Shown piece by piece: positions 1 to 10,802 of a stretch of DNA of 64,000 bases; position 1 is the stretch's first letter; each line of letters begins with the position of its first letter. A program made the position numbers and the translations under genes. The stretch covers positions 113,618,421-113,682,420 of the forward strand of contig NC_088792.1 of assembly GCF_011386835.1 (NCBI RefSeq), read 5' to 3'. The notes beneath the pieces were generated by a model. The model saw only the letters and a list, made by a program, of their open reading frames with translations, was not told where the DNA came from and did not search any database. The DNA comes from Chrysemys picta bellii. Its lineage: Eukaryota; Chordata; Testudines; Emydidae.

Positions 1-976
1 GGTCCCTCGCCCCCACCGTTTCCCTCGGAAGGCCATTCCAATATTTCACCCCTCTGACGGTCAGAAACCTTCGTCTAATTTCAAGCCTAAACTTCCCCAC
101 GGCCAGTTTATATCCATTCGTTCTTGTGTCCACATTAGTACTAAGCTGGAATAATTCCTCTCCCTCCCTTGTATTTATCCCTCTGATATATTTAAAGAGA
201 GCAATCATATCCCCCCTCAACCTTCGTTTTGTCAGACTAAACAACCCGAGCTCCTCCAGTCTCCTTTCATACGACAGGTTTTCCATTCCTCTGATCATCC
301 TAGTGGCCCTTCTCTGCACCCGTTCCAATTTAACTTCATCTTTTTTAAACATGGGAGACCAGAACTGCACACAGTACTCCAAATGAGGTCTCACCAGTGC
401 CTTATACAACGGAAGCAGCACCTCCTTATCCCTACTAGATATACCTCGCCTAATGCATCCCAAGACCGCATTGGCTTTTTTCACCGCCACGTCGCATTGT
501 CGACTCATAGTCATCCTACGGTCTACAAGAACTCCTAGGTTCTTCTCCTCTTCCGTTACTTCTAACCAATGCGTCCCCAGCTTGTAGCTAAAATTGTTGT
601 TAGTCATCCCTAAATGCATCACCTTACACTTTTCACTATTAAATTTCATCCTATTTCTGATACTCCAATTCATAAGCTCATTCAAGTCTCCCTGCAGAAT
701 ATCCCTATCCTCCTCCGAATTGGCAACGCCTCCCACCTTCGTATCATCCGCAAACTTTATCAGTCCACTCCTGCAATCGGTTCCGAGGTCAGTTATAAAT
801 AGATTAAATAAAATGGGTCCCAAAACCGAACCCTGAGGAACTCCACTGGTAACCTCCCTCCAACTTGACAGTTCACCCTTCAATACCACCCGCTGCATTC
901 TCCCCATTAACCAATTCCTTATCCACCTCTGAATTTTCATATGGATCCCCATCTTTTCCAGTTTAACCAATAATTC

Positions 977-1198
977 CTATTGGGGTACAGTATCAAACGC
1001 CTTACTGAAATCCAGGTATATTAGGTCCACCGCATTTCCCTTATCTAATAAGTCCGTTACTTTCTCGAAGAAGGAGATCAGATTCGTTTGGCATGATCTG
1101 CCCTTCGTAAAACCATGTTGTAATTTATCGCACTTGCCAGTAACCTCGAGGTCGTCAACTACTTTCTCTTTCAGAATTTTCTCCAGCACCTTGCACAC
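977..1198 (-). pseudogene. CR1 ORF2 reverse transcriptase, palm entry segment
   Basis: This is the continuation of the CR1 reverse transcriptase after the frameshift near 1198. It reads through QHGFTKGRSCQTNL and then YLDFSKAFDTVPQ; the first Asp of the latter is a catalytic metal ligand of the palm. A TAG stop follows the PQ, after which the rest of the palm (FADD near 735-765), the thumb and the C-terminal domain can be read on the minus strand down to the window edge. Confidence 0.88.
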
Positions 1199-1764
1199 TA
1201 CAGATGTGTACTAACAGGCCTGTAGTTACCCGGATCACTTTTTTTCCCTTTCTTGAAAATAGGAACCACATTAGCTATTCTCCAGTCTAACGGAACCACC
1301 CCCGAGTTTACTGATTCATTAAATATTATCGCTAATGGGCCTGCTATTTCCTGCGCCAATTCCTTCAATATTCTTGGATGAAGATGGTCTGGTCCTCCCG
1401 ACTTAGCCCCATCAAGGCGTTCGAGTTTTGTTTCTACCTCGGAAACGGTAATCCCCCATTCTGTTTGCCCCTCTGTCACGGTGCTAGTATCCCTAATACC
1501 TTCATTGGCCTCATTAAACACCGATGCAAAATATTCATTGAGATATTGTGCCATGCCTAGATTATCTTTAATCTCCTCTCCGGCTATAGTCTTCAGCGGT
1601 CCTACTTCTTCCTTCTTTGCTTTCTTCCTATTTATATGGCTGTAAAACCTCTTACTATTGCTTTTAATTCCCCTCGCTAGGTCCAACTCTACACGGCTTT
1701 TGGCCTTTCTCACTCTATCTCTACATTCTCTGACTTCACTAAGGTAAGTTTCCTTACTGATCAC
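1198..1764 (-). pseudogene. CR1 ORF2 linker and start of reverse transcriptase
   Basis: This frame continues ORF2 after the TGA near 1803. It holds the basic linker helix and then the first fingers motifs of the reverse transcriptase, including the GGPDHLHPR segment and WRIANVVPIFKKGKK followed by NYRPVS, which is diagnostic for CR1/L2-type polymerases. The frame is lost a few residues after NYRPVS by a small indel, and the polymerase continues in another minus frame from about 1198. The copy is therefore inactive. Confidence 0.88.
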
Positions 1765-1818
1765 TCCCCTCTTCCAGTCTTTGTACGCTTTCTGTTTCTT
1801 CCTAATTGCCCCTTTGAG

Positions 1819-2391
1819 TCAGTCGCTCATCCAGCTCGGTCTAAATCTCTTGCTTAGTAATCTTTTTCCCTTTTTTGGGATACAGGCCTCTGACAGCTCA
1901 TGCATCTTTAACTTAAAGTAGTCCCAGGCTTTATCTGCCTTAAGATTCATTAATACGTTTGCCCAATCCACTTCCCTTACCAGTCCCCTTAATTTATTAA
2001 AATTCGCCTTTTTAAAATTATAAACCCTAGTCTTTGACTTAATTCTGTTACTCCTTCCGTTTAGTTTAAACCGGATTAGCTCATGATCACTGGAGCCCAA
2101 GTTGTCCCCTACTACCACTTCCTCAACGAGGTCCTCACTACTCACCAAAATCAAATCTAAAATGGCCTCCCCCCTTGTCGGTTCTGCTACCACTTCATGA
2201 AGGAAGTGATCAGCAAGCACATCTAGGAACATCTGAGCCCTATTATTGCTACTAGCGTTTGTTCCCCAATCTATATCCGGGAAGTTAAAGTCCCCCATAA
2301 TCACACAGTTCCTATTAGTATTTACTTCTCTAAACACATTAAATAGTTCTTTATCCATATCCTGTGTCGATCCCGGCGGTCTATAGCACAC
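1819..2391 (-). pseudogene. CR1 ORF2 endonuclease domain fragment
   Basis: About 190 residues of the exonuclease/endonuclease/phosphatase-fold domain of CR1 ORF2, which nicks target DNA during retrotransposition. Visible motifs are YRPPGS near the start, a GDFNFPDIDW block (metal-binding and catalytic Asp/Asn), and SSDHELI near residue 105 (catalytic Ser-Asp-His). The N-terminal third of the domain is missing because the element is 5'-truncated. The frame ends at an in-frame TGA where the ORF2 linker normally continues, and the continuation is readable immediately downstream in the same frame, so this looks like a single nonsense change. Confidence 0.88.
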
Positions 2392-2395
2392 CCAT

Positions 2396-3199
2396 ATTGG
2401 TTTTGCTGAGGTCTATCCGAGTCAGTAAACTGCGCCAGTGCGCTTTTAAACGTCCAAATGCACATTCTACCACCATTCGGCACTTGCTCAGCCTATGGTT
2501 GAACAGGTCCTGACTACTGTCCAGGCTGCCTGTGTACGGCTTCATGAGCCATGGCATTGAGGGGTAGGCTGGGTCCCCAAGGATAACTATAGGCATTTCA
2601 ACATTCCCAATGGTTATTTTCTGGTCTGGGAAGAAAGTCCCTTCCTCCAGCTTTTGAAACAGACCAGAGTTCCTAAAGATGCGAGCATCATGTACCTTTC
2701 CTGGCCATCCCACGTTGAGGTTAGTGAAACGTCCCTTGTGATCCACCAGGGCTTGCAGCAGCATTGAAAAGTACCCTTTTTGGTTTATGTACTCGGTGGC
2801 TTGGTGCTCCGGTGACAAGATAGGGATATGGGTTCCGTCTATCGCCCTACCACAGTTAGGGAATCCCATTGCAGCAAAGCCATCCACTATGACCTGCACG
2901 TTTCCCAGAGTCACTACCCTTGATATCAGCAGGTCTTTAATTGCGTTGGCTACTTGGATCACAGCAGTCCCCACAGTAGATTTGCCCACTCCAAATTGAT
3001 TCCCGACTGACCGGTAGCTGTCTGGCGTTGCAAGCTTGCACAGGGATATCACCACTCGCTTCTCAACTGTGAGGGCTGCTCTCATCTTGGTATTCTGGTG
3101 CTTCAGGGCAGGGGAAAGCAAGTCACAAAGTTCCATGAAAGTGCCCTTACGCATGCAAAAGTTTCGCAGCCACTGGGGATCGTCCCACACCTGCAACAC
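2396..3199 (-). CDS. Harbinger-type DDE transposase (HARBI1-like), C-terminus cut by CR1
   Basis: A minus-strand frame of about 266 residues before it runs into CR1 sequence. A helix-turn-helix-like segment (SYRSVGNQFGVGKSTVG, residues 61-77) precedes a DDE nuclease domain. The likely catalytic residues are Asp121 in AIDGTHIPI, Asp209 in ILGDPAYP and Glu245 in VVECAFGRLKA. All three are present and no stop or frameshift occurs between them. HARBI1 proteins are usually about 350 residues, so the final helices are missing because CR1 is inserted after residue 266. Harbinger elements normally also need a Myb/SANT-like partner protein; none is seen nearby. Whether this is a transposon relic or a recently active copy cannot be decided from one locus, but the uncorrupted frame argues for youth. 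Confidence 0.88.
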
Positions 3200-3622
3200 T
3201 TAGTAATCTGCTTTGTTCTGTATGCTACTCCTTTTACCATTTAAAATATGTAGTTAATAAAATTTGTTTTATTGATAATATAACCCAGTTTCTGTAATTT
3301 CTAACAGGGGTTGCGGGGAGAAGTTGTGCATTCCTTCCTCCACATTGAGGGAGGAGGCGGATTTCATAATATATCCTTGGGTCTGCACTCCAAGGGAGGT
3401 GGACATCTGAGTGCTGGAGCAAGTCCCTTAAGCTGAGTTGATCTGTAGCTGGGTGTGTGTGTGTGGGGGGGGTGTGTTAGAGGATGCTTTAATTGCCGGG
3501 CTCAGCAAGACAGGTAAAAGGGGGCCCAAGCTGGCAGAACAGGTAGACTCAGTGGTATCTCAGTACATCAGGTGGTTTCCTAAGGGGCATACCCCATCAC
3601 AAATGCAAATACACTCTGCTCC

Positions 3623-3671
3623 TGATATCCCTAAAATAAATATGAACTTTTAAAGTACACCTATCATACAG
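3623..3671 (+). repeat. 49-bp direct repeat, copy 1
   Basis: This stretch starts TGATATCCCTAAAATAAATA and ends CTATCATACAG. It matches 7103-7151 at 48 of 49 positions, the one difference being C versus T at 3658/7138. Homology stops abruptly after ACAG at both sites, which suggests the shared end of an unidentified element rather than chance. Confidence 0.8.
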
Positions 3672-3715
3672 TCTGTTCGTCACTAGATGGTGGGGAAGAG
3701 CTAATTCAGACCCTG

Positions 3716-4791
3716 TGTCACCGTGCCTAAGTGGGTCACGGCTGAGAATGCCAACTCAGGACAGACTGCTGAAAAACAGGGCAAACACACCCCAAATTGG
3801 TGGTTATTCTATCATTTGAGTTTACCAAGCCAGTAACAAAAGTAGACTTCTGTATCTCCACACCAGTTAACAAGAAACCAAAGAACCCACAGTCTTCTTA
3901 GGCTTTCCAGCCCCTGGTTCACTACCCAGACAACTGGACTTTATGATGAGAGGTTACTGAAATCCAGAGTCATCACACAAAGTTCTTCCAATCCCAAAGG
4001 ATCACCACCTCACCAGGTCAAATATATAACACAGATTTTACCCGACAATCATGCTTATAGCCAATCCTTTAGTAACTAAAAATTAAAGGTTTAATAATAC
4101 AAAAAGAAAAGAAAAGAGTTATTAAAAAGTTAAGGAATCATATACAATTGATTTTCAGAGATGTAGGTCAGGATCATAGCAGTGATGTAAATCTGCGAGC
4201 TTGTAAAAAGTCTCCTTGATTACCCAAACTAGTTGGGGGTCATCAGTGTCTTCTTCAAAGCTTCCTTGTTAGAAGTCAATCCAGAGAATTGAAGCAGGAA
4301 ATGAAGACAAAAGCATGATGTCTCAGTCTCCACTTTTACATCTTCAGCCCAAGAACATGGAAAGTTACTGGCCAAAGATAGAGTCTTGTATCACGTCATG
4401 ATGAGTCGCTGGGCCTCCATTGTCCATAGTCCTTCTGTTACGTCCTTGGGAGGGGTTTACTGGGCAAGGTGAGTCTCTTCAATGCCCATCATAAGAGTGA
4501 ATTGTTCTTAATGGGCCATCAACACATGACTGGCTAGTCCTGATGCAAATCCGTCTGAGCGGGGGTGTCACCAAGGAACAAAACCATGTGTTTGAGATAT
4601 AAATACATAGCCAATATTCATAACTTCAGATACAAAGATGATACATGCAGATAAACAGGATCATACTTAGCAAATCATAACTTTTCTAGTGATACCTTAC
4701 ATGACATACTTTATATAAGATTTATTACAACTGGGCAACAGTGGTAACACCAGTGATATAAAGGGTCATTTTTCTTTTAGACAGCATCACA
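3716..4791 (-). mobile_element. Solo LTR with 5-bp target duplication CCCTG
   Basis: The plus strand begins TGTCACCGTGCC at 3716 and ends GCATCACA at 4791, so the ends are TGT...ACA in either orientation. The 5 bp CCCTG occurs immediately outside both ends (3711-3715 and 4792-4796). No internal retroviral or gypsy-type coding sequence is present, so this is a solo LTR left by recombination of an old provirus or LTR retrotransposon. The minus strand is probably sense: a pyrimidine-rich run followed by an ATTAAA-type signal sits near 4080-4120, in the same arrangement as in the plus-strand LTR at 33.4 kb. A 5-bp duplication fits class III/ERVL-like or Metaviridae elements; the family is not decided. 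Confidence 0.82.
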
Positions 4792-4796
4792 CCCTG

Positions 4797-5821
4797 CTTA
4801 TATGTAATTTGGTTACATTAACGCTAGCCCTTGTAAGCAGAAGTTTATTTCTTGACACTGGGATGAGTATTGCCCAAGACATGCATATGCACATGGATGA
4901 AAAAAGCAGCAGACGCTGAGCAAGTGGTGTACCCGTAACCTAGCACATCAAAAAACCTGCACACAGTCATGGCTGCTTGAGAGTGTATAGTTGGAAAAAG
5001 GAATAAAAATTAGCCTCTTAGGAGTCAAAAATAATCTTAGTCAGAAGCTTCTGTTAGTGCAAAATGTTGCTACCCACTTGTGCACCAGAGCTAACTAGGC
5101 AGAGTACATGCCATGTGTTCTTCAAAGAGTGCACTGGTATCCACTTTGCTTCCAGATGTGATTCAAGGTGTCATTTTTAAACCTATAAATTTTGACTCAT
5201 AGATCAAGTTGATCTTCCCCCACCTCATATACCACTGCAGCAGTTGAGAATAGCTGTGGAACTTCCACTAGGAGTCCCTAAGACTTTGAGCTCTGGAGGA
5301 CTGGCATTTTTGGTGAAGGGCCTTGGACTTTGGAATTCACTCCATGAGGGGTTCAAAATAACTGGAGTTTATAGATGGTGGGTTAATCTGTTAAGAGTGA
5401 ATGTGTGGGATGTATTGTGGTGGTGGCTGGGCCAGGTGGCCAACAAGGTTCATGCTGTTTTATTATTACATATACTGAGCATAGCCTGCAAAGAGAGTTC
5501 AGATTGGGGCTTTAGTACAAACCTAAAGAAAGAAATCTCGCAATGTTTGAATGGAACACAGTCCTCCCTACAAGTATATTGATAGATCACAAATGGCAGT
5601 TCTCCCGCTTATCTTCAACCTACTTTGCAGGACCTAATGCTTACAGAGGGAGGTAAGGTGAATGGGACATGCTATCATACTCAGTAAAAAAAACCAGACT
5701 CCCACACCAACCCACTACAGTTTACCTTTACTGTAAAAACGCAACTATATGACAGAATGGTACCAGCAACAAATAATGTCATACAAGTATATTGAACACT
5801 TCCATTGGGGCAAGGGTGAAA
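4797..5821. other. No recognised feature
   Basis: About 1 kb with no splice-bounded coding segment and no repeat that I recognise. An open frame of 112 codons (5244-5582) has no recognisable domain and is judged to be chance. Confidence 0.4.
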
Positions 5822-6037
5822 TTAAGGACATGCCCCACTGGGTATTTCCAGCTCAGGAGATGGTGTGAGCCCCTCCACAAACACATCCCTCTCTTCGTTC
5901 TTCTTGAGTCTTAGTGTATCATCTTCATCAAGAAACCCTCTGTGATTGGCCAGTGTTAGACCATTTTTATTCCTTCTCGAGGCTAGCATGTGCCAAACTT
6001 TGTGCCTTACTTTGGTGTCTTGTGTTGTGCAGTCCAA
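5822..6037 (-). other. Unassigned short open frame
   Basis: A 71-codon minus-strand frame, rich in charged residues, ends close to a 28S rRNA pseudogene. Its composition looks more protein-like than most chance frames here (for example the run LANHRGFLDEDDTLRLKKNE), but I recognise no family. It could be a fragment of a dispersed repeat with coding origin. No splice sites clearly bound it. Confidence 0.2.
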
Positions 6038-6179
6038 GAACCTTTCAACTATTGGCTAACTCTACAGGATGCACAAAATGTGTGGAGAACCTATTTTCAG
6101 AACTGAGCCATTTAAGAAGAGGTGGAAAAAACAGACGTGCCTGCTGAAGTAGACACCTCAGAGCCTGTTCTAGGACTCA

Positions 6180-6550
6180 TCATTTTCCCACCTCTTCTTA
6201 TTGTTTTTTCACTTACCCGGTGAGGTGGGGGTGGGGAGAGCCCCAAGGGGCTCTTACTTCTGGCTCCAAGTGCCCTGAGCGTGCCAGGTGCAATCTGCTC
6301 CAGGGACAGTACACCTGTCAAACCGTAACGCAGGTGTCCTAAGGTGACGGAAACCTCCCGTGGAGCAGAAGGGCAAAAGCTCACTTGATCTTGATTTTCA
6401 GTATGAATACAGACCGTGAAAGCGGGGCCTTGTGATTCTTCTGACTTTTGGGGTTTTAAGCTGGAGGTGTCAGAAAAGTTGCCACAGGGATAACTGGCTT
6501 GTGGTGGCCAAGCATTCATGGTGATGTTGCTTTTTGATTCTTTTGATCCT
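6180..6550 (+). pseudogene. 28S rRNA pseudogene fragment
   Basis: The plus strand matches the sense strand of a conserved part of vertebrate 28S rRNA near the peptidyl transferase region. Recognisable blocks include TTTTTTCACTTACCCGGTGA, GTACACCTGTCAAACCGTAA, CCTCCCGTGGAGCAGAAGGG, GATCTTGATTTTCAGTATGA and CACAGGGATAACTGGCTTGT. Two internal deletions (around 6305 and 6345) and many C-to-T type changes show that it is not a functional rRNA gene. The open frame on the opposite strand (6112-6594) is only the antisense of this rRNA. It joins directly to a dispersed-repeat tail at about 6550. Confidence 0.92.
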
Positions 6551-6715
6551 CTTTGTCCAAGTATGCCTGCATCTGTAACTTTCACTCTATGCATCTGAAG
6601 AAGTGAGGTTTTTACCCACGAAAGCTTATGCCCAAATAAATCTGTTAGTCTTTAAGGTGCCACCAGACTCCTTGTTGTTTTTGTAGCTACAGACTAACAC
6701 GGCTACCCCCTGATA
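6551..6715 (+). repeat. Dispersed retroelement tail, Penelope-like or SINE-like
   Basis: The segment contains ACGAAAGCTTATGCCCAAAT, GTTAGTCTTTAAGGTGCCAC and ACTAACACGGCTACCCCCTG, which I know as parts of a very abundant dispersed repeat of turtle and other sauropsid genomes. I believe it derives from the end of a Penelope-like element, but the class is less certain than the identity of the repeat. It follows the 28S fragment without a visible gap. Confidence 0.7.
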
Positions 6716-7037
6716 CTTCACTCCATTTAAATGGACAATCATGAGAGTTTAGCAGCCTTCCTTTGTTAGCCCTGTGGGACAGTTAGGCCAAGATAGAGGT
6801 AAAAGGACAGCAGAAAGTCAAAGACGAGACTTACATTCAAAATGGAGCTTTCAGCTTTAGAAAGATATATACAGAGAGTTCATAATCTCGTATAGAATGA
6901 ATAAATTGTACATAGATTCCCTAAATCATCACGTGGGACTGCTACATGGTCACTCTCCTGTGTTCATTATGCACATTGCTGTTATGCATCTGCATATGCA
7001 TCATGTGATCTTTGCTGAATTGTACAATGGATGCACA

Positions 7038-7136
7038 GAAAAGGTTCATTTTGGTTTTAAAGGTATTACTGGTTTTAAAGATAGGGATTACTCTGAAAAT
7101 TGTGATATCCCTAAAATAAATATGAACTTTTAAAGT
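7038..7136. repeat. Imperfect inverted repeat (hairpin)
   Basis: The arm at about 7038-7078 (AAAAGGTTCATTTTGGTTTT...) is the diverged reverse complement of the arm at about 7098-7136. The right arm is most of the 49-bp direct repeat copy 2. The first copy at 3.6 kb lacks the left arm. Confidence 0.5.
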
Positions 7137-7151
7137 ATACCTATCATACAG
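7103..7151 (+). repeat. 49-bp direct repeat, copy 2
   Basis: 48 of 49 bases are identical to 3623-3671. After CATACAG the two loci diverge completely. The spacing between copies is 3480 bp. Confidence 0.8.
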
Positions 7152-9122
7152 CCACCTTCTCGGTCTACCTGACAGATGTCCACAGCACACACTTATTTGT
7201 CTGGCATTGCCTACTCAGTCAGGTTTCCGATGAACCCATTTTTCCTAGCTTGTGTGTGCTATTTGTCCACCTCTGCCTGCATGTTTCTTTGATATTGTGC
7301 CTGGGATGGATTTCAATGGAATTATGTCAATTAACACCGGCTGAGGTTCTGGCCCATATATTCTTACAGGGCTTACCAGAACTAACGTGTATCTTGCTCT
7401 GTTTTTTATGCTTACAGTTGTCTCTTCTTTAATGATGCATTCTTTTTCTAACTGACAAGACAGGATTTGCCCCTAAAACGATACCTGGCTTTCCTAGATC
7501 ATACATCTGTTTTAGTGTTATTTGCTATTAGACACTAAATCCATTGGACTGTTATTGAGTTACTATAGTTAATGACCAGGCTTTCATTTGATCTTGGTTA
7601 TTCTCAAATTCCATTCAGGTGAGATTACTTCCAGCATTAGCTCTGCAGATAAAAAGCATTATCTGCTTTTTCTGATATAATCCTCGCTTCCTAGCCTAGA
7701 AAGATTCATTTATTGCCTCCTGATAATAAAGAAATGTCAAAGGTTTTGAAGCATTGACATTTTGTTGCAGTTTGATATGTGAGATCAGTTAGACAGCTGC
7801 CTTAAGGCAAGCTACAAGATTACTCATCTGATTGTGTTGCTGTGATATGGTTTTGTTGCATACAATTACTATGACTCACGCTTCTCGCTCTGTTGTCAAG
7901 ATCCATAGAGATGGTTTTTGCCCCAGTTGCCATGGCTATAATGGACTCTAAAGGGCCATTGTTAAAAACCCAGGGATACTTTGCTGTTCTTTTAGATACA
8001 CATATTTAATGACTAAGATGAAATAAAATACAGTATTTAACATATATTTGATGCTGAACAAACTAGCATTAAATTCTTTGGTGCAGGAAATTTGGGTAAC
8101 TCAGTGATTTTCAACCAGGGGCCATTCTTAGGAAAGGGATCTTAATACCTGCATTTCAGTCCTGACCACACATCTTCTGGGTAGCAACTGCAGTGCATGG
8201 TTACACAAAAAAGTGGCTTTAGGACAGTATTAAAGAAGACCAAATGAAAAATAAACTTATTTTGAGGCAATGGATTTAGATGCCTATATCGTGAATCTAG
8301 TCATGTGTTCCCCGGGCTGCAGAACTTCAGCTGCTGTAATCTCTAAAAGGCACTAGGCAGTTTATCTTTCTCCTTAAATATGTTTGCTGCTGCCTTTCCA
8401 GCTGTTGTGTTGTTTACATATTTGATCATGACTGAATTTCCACCAAACAAAGAAAGGCATGAAGCAGCTGCTCACAGTGCACATATGGGCTGGTTTTTGT
8501 TTAGTTGGTCAAAAGAGCCACCAAGAGCACCTTGGGCTTAAGCCCAGCAGCTGTGTGGTCTGCCTAAAGCCCTCATGGGTCATAGCTGGAGAGCTCCTTG
8601 GATCACACATTTCTCCCCTTTCTCTAAATAGATACTAGAGAGGCTGAATATCCATGGAAGTCAGTTTAATTTCGTCTGAAAGTAAACAGGAGGGATCATT
8701 TTCTTGAGTATGATGAGAACAGCAGCTTCACATGTCTGTAATCCCTTGTTTAAGAAGATTACAAAAGACATGTTCCAGCAAGAAAATACTGAGATTTAGT
8801 TGACAGTGTTACTGCTTTGCTCCTGATCTGTGAGCTGGCAAAGACAGCCAATATAGTCCAAAAGCTAATGTCTCTCTCAGAGGAAGCTTGTCTTCCAAGT
8901 GTTTCAGATCGCAACTTGGAGTTCAACAGGTTTTAACAGCAGCAAAAGCAAAACATCTCACAAAACATTCAAAGAACACAAAGGTTCCACTCTGGCTACA
9001 GCAACCTTCTGTCATTATCTGGTGTGTGAAAGGATGGCGCTCTTTCTTGTCCTGGGTAAATCTGCTCCTTAGCCTCCGTTTTTCTATCATTTAAATAATA
9101 TTTAATTTGGATGTTGTAAAGC
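7152..9122. other. No recognised feature
   Basis: About 2 kb of AT-rich, unique-looking DNA. I see no coding exon with paired splice sites and no repeat that I can name. Confidence 0.4.
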
Positions 9123-9873
9123 TGTGATGGGGGACACATACCTTTCATGAGCACCTCCTGTCAGTTGGTGTGAATCTGCACATACTCTCTCTCTGCTCCA
9201 GGTGCCCCCTGTTGGCTGTTAACCTGGTCAGGTGGGTCTTCAGTGACCTAGCCCTCCACTCAAGTCACACACAGTCAATATGTGAATGAACAAACCCCTT
9301 CTTGGGTAACACAGTCCAACAAATGGTTGGCTCTCTTCAGGGTCTTCAACCCCATCTCTGGGCCTGTTTAAATTCTAGTCCCTTTCTTGGGCCTTTTAGT
9401 ACTGAGTCTTATCCCCTTCTGGGACCTTAAGTCACTTCCCCTGTGGCTAGTGGGGTAACCCAGGCCTGCCCACTACTCTCAATCCCAACCCAGAAACCCT
9501 ACAAAAAGCAGCCACATACTGCTTCCTTTAACTCCTTTGTTGCTGCTATTCCCTGGACCACTTCTCATGTAACCCTTTCCTTTCCATCCTTACCTCAGGG
9601 TTCTCTGTCTGTTCCCTACTTGAGCAGGGTGTCTCTCAGATCTTCTCACTTGGAGAGTCTCACCGCCTTCCTCACCCTTCTGTCCCAGCCCACAACTAAT
9701 CTGCTTAGCCCCTGCAGCTCCTTTTAACTGAGCCTGCTGATTGGAGGCTTTCCTGCAGTCTCTCTGCAGGCCTGGAGGACCCACCTTCACTGTTCCTTTT
9801 CTGGGGAGGGGTTTGGTAGGACCATGAAGCCTTCAGCAGGGGGGCCTCAAAGGGTCTGGTACACCCTGTCACA
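9123..9873 (-). mobile_element. LTR-like block, no clear target duplication
   Basis: The block starts TGTGATGGGGGACAC and ends CACCCTGTCACA, so both ends carry the TGTGA/TCACA termini typical of LTRs. On the minus strand it would start TGTGACAGGG and end CCCATCACA. The interior is moderately GC-rich compared with its surroundings and has no coding domain. The 5 bp on either side (AAAGC and AGAGT) do not match, so the ends may be misplaced or one flank mutated. Confidence 0.5.
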
Positions 9874-10499
9874 AGAGTCCAAAGAATGGTCCAAGCCAAA
9901 TTGCAGAAGCAATGTGCTCATGCACATTTCATGCAATTTTTAGAGCTGAAAATAAAGTTTCCAAGTTCAATTTAGAGCTGGCAGCCACAAAGAAAAGGTG
10001 TTTGCACGCTCAGTTTCACCAGTTGATGGAAGAAATGAAAAGGAAAAAGCTGAGACATACTAAAGAGCCTAAAGGAAGTTGGAATTTCAAGATAAACCTC
10101 TCCTTTCATGGACTACTTGAAAGATTAAAGGAGAAGCTTTAGAAATTCCACAAGAAGTCTGTAAATACACCCAGATGATGTCACCAATGCAAACTAAATC
10201 TCTACAAGACACTTTTTAGGGAACTAGATCAGCCTAGTCATTTATTTTAATTAATTTAATTAATTAGGAGGGTAGGATGTGAAATCCGGGTATGGGATTG
10301 GCCACAGTAGAAGATGATATGATGGTGGGACACTGCAGAAGACAAACAGATGATAGGATGCCAAAGAAAATCATGCAAACACAACCAAGGTCAGTCCGAC
10401 CTAGAGGATGACCACTGACTAGCTGGTGGGATATTGTATGAACAAACATGATGAGTCTGGGTTTAGCAGAGGAACAAGCCATGGACAGGAATGAATAGC
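9874..10499. other. No recognised feature
   Basis: AT-rich spacer between the LTR-like block and a MITE. It contains a short TTAATTAATTTAATTAATTA run near 10247-10266. Confidence 0.35.
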
Positions 10500-10507
10500 A
10501 ACACTTT

Positions 10508-10794
10508 CAGGGCTGGCTCCAGCTTTTTTGCTGCCCCAAGCAACGAAGAAAAAGAAAAACCCGATTGAGCTGTCACTGAAGAGGAAGGGAAGGAGTGAAG
10601 GACCCGCTGCCGAAGTGCCGCCAAAGACTGAAGCGGAGTGATACAGTTGCCGCCGAAGAGGATGTGAGGGACTGAAGGACCCGCCGCCGAATTGCCTCCA
10701 GAGACCCGAACATGCCGCCCCAATAACGGATGGACTGCCGCCCCTTTCTATTGGCCGCCCCAGGCACCTGCTTCCTTCGCTGGTGCCGGCCCTG
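10508..10794. mobile_element. GC-rich hAT-type MITE, 287 bp
   Basis: The left end CAGGGCTGGCTCCAGC and the right end GCTGGTGCCGGCCCTG are inverted repeats of hAT style. The 8 bp outside (AACACTTT at 10500-10507 and GACACTGT at 10795-10802) agree at 6 of 8 positions, which fits an aged 8-bp hAT duplication. The interior is rich in GCCGCCGAA-type repeats and non-coding. Confidence 0.72.
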
Positions 10795-10802
10795 GACACT
10801 GT

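Larger units (their letters stand above)
1..2397 (-). mobile_element. CR1 LINE, 5'-truncated, continuing past the left edge
   Basis: This is a non-LTR retrotransposon on the minus strand. It contains, from right to left, part of an apurinic-type endonuclease, a linker, and a reverse transcriptase. The catalytic FADD box of the polymerase can be read on the minus strand near 735-765. The 5' end of the element lies at about 2397, inside the endonuclease domain, and joins directly to a Harbinger transposase frame, so this is a 5'-truncated insertion into that transposon. The 3' end is outside the window. At least two stop codons and one small frameshift interrupt ORF2, so the copy is dead, but the reading frame is otherwise well preserved, which suggests a fairly young insertion. 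Confidence 0.93.

Noticed and set aside
6112..6594. 160-codon minus-strand open frame
   Set aside because: It is the antisense of a 28S rRNA pseudogene and part of a repeat tail, not a gene.
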